Of a stretch of 18,361 nucleotides of DNA, positions 1 through 7,660 are shown one piece after another. How positions within the stretch are numbered: the stretch's first letter is position 1; every line of letters begins with the position of its first letter. The notes under the pieces are model-generated. The model worked only from the letters and a program-made list of their open reading frames with translations, did no database searches and was not told the DNA's origin. The translations under genes were made by a program, and so were the position numbers. The DNA is from JAIBCL01 sp031411695 (GTDB lineage: Bacteria > Verrucomicrobiota > Verrucomicrobiia > Verrucomicrobiales > Verrucomicrobiaceae). The DNA is taken from contig JANOBO010000182.1 of the NCBI GenBank assembly GCA_031411695.1, positions 1 through 18,361 on the forward strand, read 5' to 3'.

Positions 1-1354
1 GCGGTGCCGGCGGCGGCGCGTTCCCGGTTGGCGGCTTCTGAGATTTTTTTCCGGCAGCGTCGGGTTTTGTTTCCTGCTCGGCGGTGATGTCCTTGGCGAG
101 CACCGAGCGCAGATTGGTGAGGCTCTTCAAGGTGTTGAACCAAAATGGCGCGCCGAGCGAGAGCAGCCCGGCGGTCATCAACATGCCTAGCAGATGATTG
201 CCGAATCCGCAGCACGCCTCCTTCGGCCAGCGCCATCCGCCTTTCGCCATCAGCTCGAACCCCGTTGCCTCGAGATCCTTGCGCAGCTTCGTGAAATCCT
301 GCGCGCGTGCCGTGACTTCCTTGTCCGCCGTTTCCTGTAGCAGCTTGCTGAAGTCTTGCTCCAGCGCGGCAGCATTTGCTTCCTTGATGACCACGTCGTG
401 GACTTTGACCAGAACGCTTGATCGCGTGTCGGTGTCCGTGACTTCTACGGTCTCAGCGGACGCAAGCGTGTCTGCCTTCACCGGGAAGGAAAGAGGATCC
501 GGCTTCGCAGTTCCGACCAGCTTGAGCCGCAGCTTCCACGCAGCCCATGTGGCCTTTAGTACTCCGGGTTGATCGGCCAGGGTGCTGTCGGCAGCTGCGG
601 TGAATGCGGCCACGCTGCCCACGAGCTTGTCGCGCAAGGTCCGGTCGGTGGAGACTTGGTGGAAGATCTCCACCGTGTCCAATTGCAGCACCAGCGCGGC
701 TGCAAAGGCAAATCCGATGGTCCATCTGCGGGTCTGCGTGGTGAACCATTGCTGCGCGCGGTCCTGAGTGGACTCGAACCAAAATTCAAAACGCTTCCAC
801 GCCTCGTCGCTCACGCTGACACTCGCGTTCAGCAGGTCATTGGCCGACCCCACAAAAGTGCAGCGGGCTTCGACTAACTTTTGCACCCACTCCCTCGGCA
901 CCTTTAAATCCGCCTCAAGGATCTGTTTCGCCTGCGCAAAAGTCGCGTCGCTCTCATGCACGACATCAAGCGCGGCCTGCGGCACGCCGACGGTGGCGAG
1001 CACCTTGCGCGCCTGGAGCTGTAACGACGACTCCGCCCCAGACCCCGCCTTTGACATTTCGATGAGCGTGGCGAACACCTCGTTTGCACGCACCGCAGTG
1101 GCGACGCGGCCGCCCTTGTGGTCGCTCAATTGAGGAAGGGTCAGAAGATGTTCCGCTAATTTTTTAGCAGCCTCGCCCACGGTTGCGCGCGAGCCCGGCG
1201 CGACGGTGTCCAGCGTCAGTGCGAGCGCGTCGGCCAGATGCGTGCCGCGCATGTTGAAGGCTGCGGAGATCATTTGGACCACGATGGTGATCAGCAGGCT
1301 CACCACGGTCATGATCAGCGCAAAGGCAATGAGGGTGTCGAGACTTTGAAGCAT
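1..1354 (-). CDS. large membrane-anchored protein of unknown function (partial, C-terminus off the left edge)
   Basis: The minus strand from the ATG at 1354 is open without a stop to the window edge, giving 451 visible codons. I do not recognise a named family. Visible are an N-terminal hydrophobic segment (about residues 7-31, LIAFALIMTVVSLLITIVV), a second one at about 211-231 (WTIGFAFAAALVLQL), and a third at about 384-406 (NHLLGMLMTAGLLSLGAPFW), followed by a Lys/Pro/Ala-rich tail. The stretches between them (about 35-205 and 240-380) are helical, charged and rich in Ala, Glu and Lys. Frame consistency was checked at several points, including the internal Met369 at 250. No Shine-Dalgarno is seen, so the start is chosen as the ATG just before the first membrane segment. 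It is divergent from the response regulator at 1668. It is most likely an inner-membrane protein; its function is unknown. Confidence 0.75.
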   Translation of the reverse strand, partial: MLQSLDTLIAFALIMTVVSLLITIVVQMISAAFNMRGTHLADALALTLDTVAPGSRATVGEAAKKLAEHLLTLPQLSDHKGGRVATAVRANEVFATLIEMSKAGSGAESSLQLQARKVLATVGVPQAALDVVHESDATFAQAKQILEADLKVPREWVQKLVEARCTFVGSANDLLNASVSVSDEAWKRFEFWFESTQDRAQQWFTTQTRRWTIGFAFAAALVLQLDTVEIFHQVSTDRTLRDKLVGSVAAFTAAADSTLADQPGVLKATWAAWKLRLKLVGTAKPDPLSFPVKADTLASAETVEVTDTDTRSSVLVKVHDVVIKEANAAALEQDFSKLLQETADKEVTARAQDFTKLRKDLEATGFELMAKGGWRWPKEACCGFGNHLLGMLMTAGLLSLGAPFWFNTLKSLTNLRSVLAKDITAEQETKPDAAGKKSQKPPTGNAPPPAP

Positions 1355-1606
1355 GGCGGTGGGAGCGGTTGCTAGCAGTTGAGCGGTGAAATTAAATCAA
1401 AGCAGATCCCGCTGAATCTGTCTGTCAGGCGGGTGGATGAGTTTTCGGGGGGGAATCACCTGACACGCCAGCACCGCCTTTTTTGGCCAGTTGCTCGAAC
1501 GTATTGCAAGGTCCGGGGCGCGGGATGAGTCTGGTGTCATGGAGCTAACCCTGAGTTTGCGCGAAAAAGCAGCGTGTCTGGCTGAGTAAGAAAACCGTAT
1601 CGCGCA

Positions 1607-1635
1607 TTGCGTTATGTCCGCCCGCTTGGTATATC
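1607..1635 (+). promoter_or_regulatory. candidate sigma70-type promoter of the response regulator
   Basis: TTGCGT (1607-1612) and TATATC (1630-1635) are separated by exactly 17 bp, giving a predicted start of transcription near 1642 and a short leader to the ATG at 1668. The matches are only 3/6 and 4/6. If real, it excludes the upstream in-frame ATG at 1614 as the start. Confidence 0.3.
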
Positions 1636-1653
1636 CGAGCGCAACGCAGCAAC

Positions 1654-1659
1654 GAGGAG
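1654..1659 (+). promoter_or_regulatory. ribosome binding site GAGGAG that decides the start of the response regulator
   Basis: GAGGAG lies 8 nt upstream of the ATG at 1668, a good Shine-Dalgarno distance. The upstream ATG at 1614 has no such site, and its extra 18 residues have no counterpart in receiver domains. Confidence 0.65.
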
Positions 1660-1667
1660 TTCCGAAC

Positions 1668-2497
<830 letters not shown>

Positions 2498-2590
2498 CAA
2501 CGCGCGCGCAGACTCGCAAACCCGTCTGAAGTTGCAAGCGGTAAGCGGGCAGATTGACGGATCGAATGCCAGCGGCAAGAATGGCCGCAC

Positions 2591-3388
2591 ATGTTTTGGC
2601 GGATCATCAGCGCGGCGGGGATTCTCTTTTGGGCGGTGATGACCGGGCTGCTGATCCGGGACACCTATTACCCGGAGGAGTCGCGTTTCGCAGAGGTGCC
2701 CCCGCAGTTTGTCTTCGATCTCTTCCTGTCGCATCGCGAATCCGCGACGACGATGCTGCTGTACCGGGCGGAGGAAAAGCTGGGTCACTCGACGTTTCTG
2801 GTGCGCGGCCAGCCGACGTCCACAGGCCGCTCCGAACTGTATGAGGTGCAGGCTTCAGGCCAGATCGAAGGGCGCGCGTTTGGCGCGCCCGATCTCGATC
2901 TCACCTGGCGTTTCACGGGCGACTTGGCCACGGGGGAGCGATGGAAGAGCATGCTCTTCCAGACTGGCTGGCGTCCGGGTGCGGGGCCGGAGGGCACGGC
3001 GCAGGCTGTGATGGCCACCGTCGGGTGGAGCGAGGGGCAGACCTCGCCTTCGTTTGAGGTGAGGCAGGGCGGCAAGCTCATCATGGATGACGAAAAAGCT
3101 GGCTCGCTTCTCAAGGGCGGCACCTTTCCGCTCGGCGGCTGGATGGGTTCATCGCTCACTGGCGGTGCCGTGCTATACAGCATGGCGCAGGTGAAAGCGC
3201 GCGAAGGCGCGATGATGCTGGCGGGCAAGCGGCGCAAATGCTACATCCTCCAAATGCAATTCATGGGGCTTTACGAGATCAAGGTGCTGTTCACCGAGGC
3301 GGGAGAACTCGCGCGCATCGACCTGCCGCAGGGCTATCACCTTTTGGAGCCGACCATTCACGGGCTCGGCATCAGCATCGCGGACTGA
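2591..3388 (+). CDS. membrane-anchored protein of unknown function, upstream of an ABC ATPase
   Basis: A 265-residue protein with one N-terminal hydrophobic segment (residues 4-23, IISAAGILFWAVMTGLL) that can serve as an uncleaved anchor. The remaining 240 residues are soluble and beta-rich, without cysteines that would suggest a lipoprotein. It ends in a hydrophobic Gly/Ile-rich tail (HGLGISIAD). I do not recognise the family. The gene is 21 bp upstream of the ABC ATPase on the same strand, so the two are probably co-transcribed. Its role may therefore be linked to that transporter as an accessory or substrate-contact protein, which is inference from position only. No strong ribosome-binding site is seen; the ATG was chosen because it directly precedes the membrane segment. 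Confidence 0.7.
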   Translation: MFWRIISAAGILFWAVMTGLLIRDTYYPEESRFAEVPPQFVFDLFLSHRESATTMLLYRAEEKLGHSTFLVRGQPTSTGRSELYEVQASGQIEGRAFGAPDLDLTWRFTGDLATGERWKSMLFQTGWRPGAGPEGTAQAVMATVGWSEGQTSPSFEVRQGGKLIMDDEKAGSLLKGGTFPLGGWMGSSLTGGAVLYSMAQVKAREGAMMLAGKRRKCYILQMQFMGLYEIKVLFTEAGELARIDLPQGYHLLEPTIHGLGISIAD

Positions 3389-3409
3389 AATTTTTTTCCC
3401 GCACGCAAC

Positions 3410-4132
3410 ATGATCGACATTGAGGGACTCACCATGCGGTACGGCGATCTTCTCGCCCTGGACGAAGTGAGCCTGTCGATTCCTCAAGGTGAGTTCTTTG
3501 CCTTCCTCGGTCCGAATGGCGCGGGCAAGACGACGGCCATCAAACTGCTGACGGGACTCATGAAGCCCACGGCGGGTCGCGTCTGCATCTGCGGGCATGA
3601 CATCCAGCGTACGCCTCTCCTCGCGAAGTCGCTGCTCGGCTATGTGCCGGACGTGGCCGCGTTTTATGAGAAGCTCACGCCGCCGGAGTTCATGCGTTTC
3701 ATCGGCGATTTGTACGAGATGGAACTTGATCGCGCCGCCGCTGGCACGCGCGATTTGTTTGCCAAGTTTTCGCTCGATGAGCACTGCCATCAGAGGATCG
3801 AGAATCTCAGCCACGGCACACGGCAGCGTCTGGCCATTGCCTCGGCGCTGCTGCACGATCCGCGCGTTTTTGTGATCGATGAGCCGATGGTGGGGCTGGA
3901 TCCGATCCATGCTCGCAACGTGAAGAAAGAGATGAAGGCGCGCAGTCTGGCGGGCATGACGGTGCTCATGAGCACGCATTTACTGAACATCGCCGAGGAG
4001 CTGGCAGACCGCATTGCCATCCTGCACCAGGGGAAAATAATCGCACTCGGCACGATGGCGGAGCTGCGCGAGCGCCACGAGGGCGGGGGCAAGAGGCTGG
4101 AGGAAATTTTCCTCGGCATGGTGGGTGGGTGA
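3410..4132 (+). CDS. ABC transporter ATP-binding protein
   Basis: A 240-residue nucleotide-binding subunit of the NatA/CcmA-like (ABC-2 exporter) type, expected to hydrolyse ATP at the inner face of the membrane to drive a separate permease. Walker A is GPNGAGKT (34-41), the Q-loop region GYVPDVAAFYEKLTP carries Asp81 where Gln is usual, the signature is LSHGT (133-137), Walker B is VFVIDE (153-158) with a D-loop GLDP, and the switch histidine is His190 (STHLL). The C-terminus fits the family length. No permease gene is adjacent: the upstream neighbour has a single membrane segment and the downstream one is gluconokinase. The permease must be elsewhere, or the upstream unknown protein is part of an unusual arrangement. 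It is probably in one operon with the gene at 2591. Confidence 0.9.
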   Translation: MIDIEGLTMRYGDLLALDEVSLSIPQGEFFAFLGPNGAGKTTAIKLLTGLMKPTAGRVCICGHDIQRTPLLAKSLLGYVPDVAAFYEKLTPPEFMRFIGDLYEMELDRAAAGTRDLFAKFSLDEHCHQRIENLSHGTRQRLAIASALLHDPRVFVIDEPMVGLDPIHARNVKKEMKARSLAGMTVLMSTHLLNIAEELADRIAILHQGKIIALGTMAELRERHEGGGKRLEEIFLGMVGG

Positions 4133-4137
4133 AGTCG

Positions 4138-4178
4138 CGAATGACGAATGACGAATGACGAATGACGAATGACGAATG
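4138..4178. repeat. heptamer tandem repeat (ATGACGA)n
   Basis: Five perfect head-to-tail copies of ATGACGA (4141-4175) with partial units on each side (CGA before, ATG after). It fills almost the whole gap between the ABC ATPase stop (4132) and the gluconokinase reading frame. Each copy contains ATGA, a start overlapped by a stop in another frame, and 7 is not a multiple of 3, so a change in copy number shifts phase. The last ATG, at 4176, is in frame with the gluconokinase. Confidence 0.95.
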
Positions 4179-4205
4179 GAGCGCGGACGCTACAGACGAA
4201 CGACG

Positions 4206-4742
4206 ATGAAGAACGCTGACTCCATGCTCCCTGCCTCATGCGCGCTGCCTCCCACGATCATCTTCATGGGTGTGTGCGGCTGCGGGAAAAGCCTGATCGG
4301 GCAAATGTTTGCGGACGCGGTGGGCGGTGTGTTCGAGGACGCGGATCATTTTCATCCGAAGGAGAACGTGGCTAAGATGTCGGCAGGCACGCCGCTCACC
4401 GATGAAGACCGTTGGCCATGGTTCGCAGCGTTGCGTGCGCGGATTCTTGAGATGCGCGGACGCACACCGTGTTACGTCATCGCGTGCTCAGCGTTGAAGC
4501 ACGCTTACCGTGAGGCACTGCGTGAGACGGACGGCGCAGACGAGCTTCTCTTCGTCCATCTTGCAGGGAGCCGGGAACTGATCACCGACCGCATGGCGGG
4601 GCGGAAAGGGCACTACATGCCGCCGAGCCTGATCGACAGCCAGTTTGCCATTCTCGAGGAGCCGAAGAAAGCGATCCGCATCTCCATCGATCAGACGCCT
4701 GCGGAGATCCTGCGGGAGGCGTTGAGTTCCTTCGGCGTTTAG
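4206..4742 (+). CDS. gntK: gluconokinase (GntK family)
   Basis: Phosphorylates D-gluconate to 6-phosphogluconate with ATP (EC 2.7.1.12), feeding the Entner-Doudoroff or pentose phosphate route in the cytoplasm. From the ATG at 4206 it has 178 residues, close to the roughly 175 of E. coli GntK. It shows the P-loop GVCGCGKS (22-29), the gluconate-binding block FEDADHFHPKENVAKMSAG (about 43-61), TPLTDEDRWPWF (62-73), the CSALKHAYRE motif (94-103) and the closing GRKGHYMPPSLIDSQF block (132-147). An in-frame ATG at 4176 would add ten residues (MERGRYRRTT) derived from the end of the heptamer repeat. I prefer 4206 by length, but no Shine-Dalgarno decides between them. It lies 73 bp after the ABC ATPase and may share its transcript. 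Confidence 0.93.
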   Translation: MKNADSMLPASCALPPTIIFMGVCGCGKSLIGQMFADAVGGVFEDADHFHPKENVAKMSAGTPLTDEDRWPWFAALRARILEMRGRTPCYVIACSALKHAYREALRETDGADELLFVHLAGSRELITDRMAGRKGHYMPPSLIDSQFAILEEPKKAIRISIDQTPAEILREALSSFGV

Positions 4743-4757
4743 CAAAAGCCGTGCAGC

Positions 4758-4868
4758 TCAGCGGGCGTGCTTCAGTTTTTGACCTGTCAGCGACCGACCG
4801 TGCGCGAACGCCATGCCGATGAAGGAGATGTAGCAGGCGATTCCGAAAAAGAGGGCGAGCACGTTCAT
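4758..4868 (-). CDS. 36-residue single-pass membrane peptide
   Basis: A small ORF: ATG at 4868, stop TGA at 4760-4758. The peptide starts MNVLALFFGIACYISFIGMA and ends in a basic tail (HGRSLTGQKLKHAR). Residues 2-22 form one hydrophobic helix, and the positive C-terminus predicts a cytoplasmic tail. It lies 56 bp downstream of, and on the same strand as, the bare HTH gene at 5071, so the two could be one transcript. No strong ribosome-binding site is visible. The sharp split between a clean hydrophobic helix and a basic tail favours a real gene over chance, but at this length the call remains uncertain. I do not recognise a family. Confidence 0.5.
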   Translation of the reverse strand: MNVLALFFGIACYISFIGMAFAHGRSLTGQKLKHAR

Positions 4869-4924
4869 GGTGCTGGGGCTTGGCAGGATTCGGGTTCTGA
4901 CTTTAAGAGGTGGGGGCGCGAGGC

Positions 4925-5071
4925 TCAGGCCTTTGGGGCCACCGAGAGCATCTGGAGTACTTTTGAAACCCGGATGTTCAGCCGTATGGCGATGGAGTCC
5001 GGGCTTTTTCCCCGGGCAAACAGCGTATGCACTTCCTTCTCGCGTGGTGTCAGTGTGTTTTTTGGAGTCAT
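4925..5071 (-). CDS. 48-residue stand-alone LuxR-type (GerE) HTH protein
   Basis: ATG at 5071, stop TGA at 4927-4925. The whole protein is one HTH: it starts MTPKNTLTPREKEVHTLFAR and continues GKSPDSIAIRLNIRVSKVLQ. The LTPREKEV opening, the GKSPDSIA turn and the IRLNIRVSKVLQ recognition region line up with LuxR/GerE domains such as the two larger regulators in this window. The Thr-Val pair normally starting the recognition helix (as in VSVKTVETH) is Ser-Lys-Val here, and the final dimerisation helix is short. It has no receiver, PAS or FHA part. It is divergent from the glycosyltransferase at 5217 and probably upstream of the 36-residue membrane peptide in one unit. It may be a small regulator or the remnant of a larger one; the upstream 146 bp shows no continuation of a receiver domain in frame. 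Confidence 0.6.
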   Translation of the reverse strand: MTPKNTLTPREKEVHTLFARGKSPDSIAIRLNIRVSKVLQMLSVAPKA

Positions 5072-5216
5072 GGTGATGCGGATTCAGACCGTGGTTTCAC
5101 GGCGCGCGTTCATTGACTGTGGGAGATGTTTTGCGCGCGGAGTGATGGAAAAGAAACCACCGGTTGAAAACGCCGCGCGGCTGTTCTAAACGAGGAGCCC
5201 GCTTTTCAATCGCATC

Positions 5217-6806
5217 ATGGCCACGAAGGAACCGAACATCTCCTGGAAATCCTTTGGCCTCCTCGTGCTCCTCGCTCTGGCGCTGGCGGTGGATTTTCGT
5301 TTTCCTTTCCTCGACAGCCGCCCGATGCACACGGACGAGGCGATCCTGGCGACGAAGTACGTCGATTTTTGGAAGTCGGGGGTGTTCGATTATGACAACA
5401 AGGACTACCACGGGCCGGGCCTGCACAATCTGACGCGCGCCTACGGATGGGTGGCGCGGTGGTCGCATCCCGATGAGCTGACGGACGCGAAGCTGCGGCG
5501 TGTGGTGGCGCTATGCGGGATGAGCCTCGTGCTGCTGACGCTGCTGGCTGGCGACGGTCTTGGCAGACTGGGCACAGGTCTGGCGATGCTGCTGATGGCG
5601 GTTTCTCCGATGATGGTGTTTTACAGCCGGTACTTCATCATGGAGGTACCGCTGGTGTGGTGGACGGCGGTGTTTCTTTTCTGCTGCTGGCGCCACACTC
5701 AATCGAAAGGAGCGCGCTGGCTGGTGGCGGCGGGAATAGCGCTTGGATTTGCGCACGCGACGAAGGAAACTTTTGTGCTGAACCTCGGGGCAGCGGCGTG
5801 TGGCTGGGTGGCGGTGAAGGTGGTGTGCGGCGGTTTTGGCGCGCGGGCGTCGAACCGGCTGACCTTGTCATCCCCGAAGCGCGGCTTGAAGCACGCATGG
5901 CTATGGGTGCTGGTGCCGGCTGTGATCGTCTCGGTGGCTTTGTTTTCGTCCGGCTTCAAAAACTGGGCCGCAGTGCGCGACAGTGTGACGACGTACGGCC
6001 ACTATTTCGGCCGCGCGGGCGGGGCGGGCCATGAGAAGCCGTGGCACTACTACCTGACCCTGATCTTCTGGCGTCGCGATGGGGTGGTGTGGTCTGAGGC
6101 GTTGATCGGCGGGCTCGGCGTGGTGGGAATGCTGAACGCTTTCCTCGGCGCGCACCGCAGCAACGCGCGGCAGGCGTTTCTCGTTTTTCTGAGCATCTAC
6201 ACGCTGGCGCTGTTTACGGTTTACTCGCTGCTGCGCTACAAGACGCCGTGGTGCATTCTCGGCGCGCAATACTCGCTGACTCTGCTGGCCGGCGTGGGCG
6301 GTGCGGCGCTGTGGCATTGGCTGGAAAGCCGGGCTGCGCGTTTCGTCGTCTTTGTCTTGCTGGCCTGCGGGGTGTGGCACCTGTGCATCCAGACGGGACT
6401 GGCCACGCACGAGTACCGCACGGATCCGCGGAACCCATACGTTTACTCCCATACTTCGACGAACATCATCGGGCTGGTGCGGAGGGTGGAGCAACTGGCG
6501 GTGACGCGCCCCGATGGATTCTCGGTGCAGGTGATTGATCGTGATTCCGGCTGGCCGCTGCCATGGTATTTGCGCGCAATGAGTGGCGTGGGCTACCAGC
6601 AAGCGACGCCGGACAGGCTGGATGCTCCGGTGATCATCGCTGACTCAGACAAGCGGGTGGAGGTGGAGTTGCGGACTGCCGGCAGGGACTATGAATCTGC
6701 GGACCTCTATGGATTGCGCCCAGGCGTCATGCTGGTGCTTTTTGTCGAGCGCTCGCTCTGGGAGCAGTTCCGCGAAAAGTACGTCTTCAAGCCAGCGGTG
6801 CAATGA
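5217..6806 (+). CDS. GT-C type membrane glycosyltransferase, Agl23-like (TIGR03663 family)
   Basis: A 529-residue polytopic membrane protein with many hydrophobic segments in the first 390 residues, the first at 12-27 (SFGLLVLLALALAV). Early in the protein, RPMHTDEAILATKY (35-48) carries the Asp40-Glu41 pair typical of dolichol- or polyprenyl-phosphate-sugar-dependent GT-C enzymes, followed by FDYDNKDYHGPGLHN, the block I associate with the flippase-associated Agl23 family. The C-terminal 130 residues are soluble and probably periplasmic. Such proteins transfer or help present lipid-linked sugars for envelope glycans or glycoproteins; the substrate here is unknown. The stop overlaps the start of the ApbE gene (ATGA), so translation is coupled. 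The GAGGAG at 5192-5197 is rather far from the ATG, so the start is reasonable but unproven. Confidence 0.8.
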   Translation: MATKEPNISWKSFGLLVLLALALAVDFRFPFLDSRPMHTDEAILATKYVDFWKSGVFDYDNKDYHGPGLHNLTRAYGWVARWSHPDELTDAKLRRVVALCGMSLVLLTLLAGDGLGRLGTGLAMLLMAVSPMMVFYSRYFIMEVPLVWWTAVFLFCCWRHTQSKGARWLVAAGIALGFAHATKETFVLNLGAAACGWVAVKVVCGGFGARASNRLTLSSPKRGLKHAWLWVLVPAVIVSVALFSSGFKNWAAVRDSVTTYGHYFGRAGGAGHEKPWHYYLTLIFWRRDGVVWSEALIGGLGVVGMLNAFLGAHRSNARQAFLVFLSIYTLALFTVYSLLRYKTPWCILGAQYSLTLLAGVGGAALWHWLESRAARFVVFVLLACGVWHLCIQTGLATHEYRTDPRNPYVYSHTSTNIIGLVRRVEQLAVTRPDGFSVQVIDRDSGWPLPWYLRAMSGVGYQQATPDRLDAPVIIADSDKRVEVELRTAGRDYESADLYGLRPGVMLVLFVERSLWEQFREKYVFKPAVQ

Positions 6807-7654
6807 GTGGGCACTTCCGCTTTCGGCACGAGGCAATGGCGACTGTCTTCGAGGTGACCATCGCGCAGGCGGACATCGAGGAAGGATATGCGAGGAGCGC
6901 GGCGGACGCGGTGTTCGCTGAAATTGACCGGCTAGAAGAAGAACTGAGCCGGTTCCGTGCGACGAGCGACATTTGCCGGATCAGCCAGCTCCAGGCGGGC
7001 GAATCCGCTGCGGTGGGCCTCGCGGCATGGGACTGCCTGTCGCTGTCGAAGGCTGTGCATGCTGAGACAGGCGGCGCATTCGATATCACGATCGGCCCGC
7101 TGATGAAACTCTGGCGAAACGAGGACGGCTCGCCACGCCAGCCGGATGAGGAGGACCTCGCGTGGGCGCGGGAGCATGTGGGAAGCCATCTCTTCGATCT
7201 CAATCCCGAAGGGCTGCGCGTGTCAGTCAGCGCCGGCCCGCTCGTCTTTGATCTCGGCGCGGTGGGGAAGGGATACGCGATCGACCAATGCTGCGAGGTG
7301 CTCAATGATTGGAGCATCACGAATGCGCTGCTGAACGCGGGCGACAGCACCATCCTCGGCATGGGCGCGCCGCCGGGGGATCCGGGTTGGATCGTGACGC
7401 TGGGCGGCGACCAGGAAAAGATCGTGCGGCTGCGGGATCGTGCGATCAGCAGCAGCGGCTTCGCGGTCCGCGGCGCACACATCATGGACCCGCGAAGTTT
7501 TCGCCCTGTGCAGATTCGTGATTCCCGTGCCCACGTTTCGGCGCCGACGGCTGCGCTCTCTGACGCGCTGTCCACGGCGTTTATGGTGATGGATACGACT
7601 GCCGTCGAGGCGCTGTGCCGAAAGCACCCCGGCGTGGAGGCCATCGTGCTGTAG
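6803..7654 (+). CDS. apbE: FAD:protein FMN transferase (ApbE family)
   Basis: Attaches FMN covalently to Thr/Ser of target flavoproteins such as NqrB/NqrC or RnfG subunits, using FAD (EC 2.7.1.180). The 283 residues carry the family landmarks: HEAMATVFEV (9-18), FDITIGPLMKLW (93-104), FDLGAVGKGYAID (149-161), LLNAGDSTILGMG (176-188), AISSSGFAVRGAHIMDP (214-230) and the Mg-binding block SAPTAALSDALST (246-258) with Asp254 and Thr258. It is shorter than the usual roughly 330 residues because there is no signal peptide or lipobox, so a cytoplasmic enzyme is predicted. It starts inside the stop of the glycosyltransferase gene (4-bp overlap), an unexpected partner. It ends 6 bp from the stop of the convergent FHA-LuxR gene. 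Confidence 0.92.
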   Translation: MSGHFRFRHEAMATVFEVTIAQADIEEGYARSAADAVFAEIDRLEEELSRFRATSDICRISQLQAGESAAVGLAAWDCLSLSKAVHAETGGAFDITIGPLMKLWRNEDGSPRQPDEEDLAWAREHVGSHLFDLNPEGLRVSVSAGPLVFDLGAVGKGYAIDQCCEVLNDWSITNALLNAGDSTILGMGAPPGDPGWIVTLGGDQEKIVRLRDRAISSSGFAVRGAHIMDPRSFRPVQIRDSRAHVSAPTAALSDALSTAFMVMDTTAVEALCRKHPGVEAIVL

Positions 7655-7660
7655 TACGTT

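Larger units (their letters stand above)
1355..1667. other. divergent intergenic region (313 bp)
   Basis: This region separates the starts of two divergent genes. I see no convincing small gene or RNA. It holds the ribosome-binding site and a weak promoter candidate for the response regulator near its right end. A possible TTTAAT element lies at 1391-1396 on the minus strand, but no matching -35 is seen. The minus-strand reading frame that crosses it is an opposite-strand shadow of the regulator. Confidence 0.5.

Noticed and set aside
3173..3979. 268-residue minus-strand ORF
   Set aside because: Antisense shadow of the ABC ATPase, which has all its motifs on the plus strand.
4138..4178. Short direct repeats considered as a CRISPR array
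   Set aside because: The 7-bp units are contiguous with no spacers, so this is a simple tandem repeat.
4767..5189. 140-residue plus-strand ORF between gluconokinase and the glycosyltransferase
   Set aside because: It is antisense to the two small minus-strand genes, whose HTH pattern is recognisable, and its own sequence has no protein-like pattern.
5901..6602. 233-residue minus-strand ORF
   Set aside because: Antisense shadow of the glycosyltransferase, with His/Arg/Gln bias typical of reversed GC-rich coding sequence.
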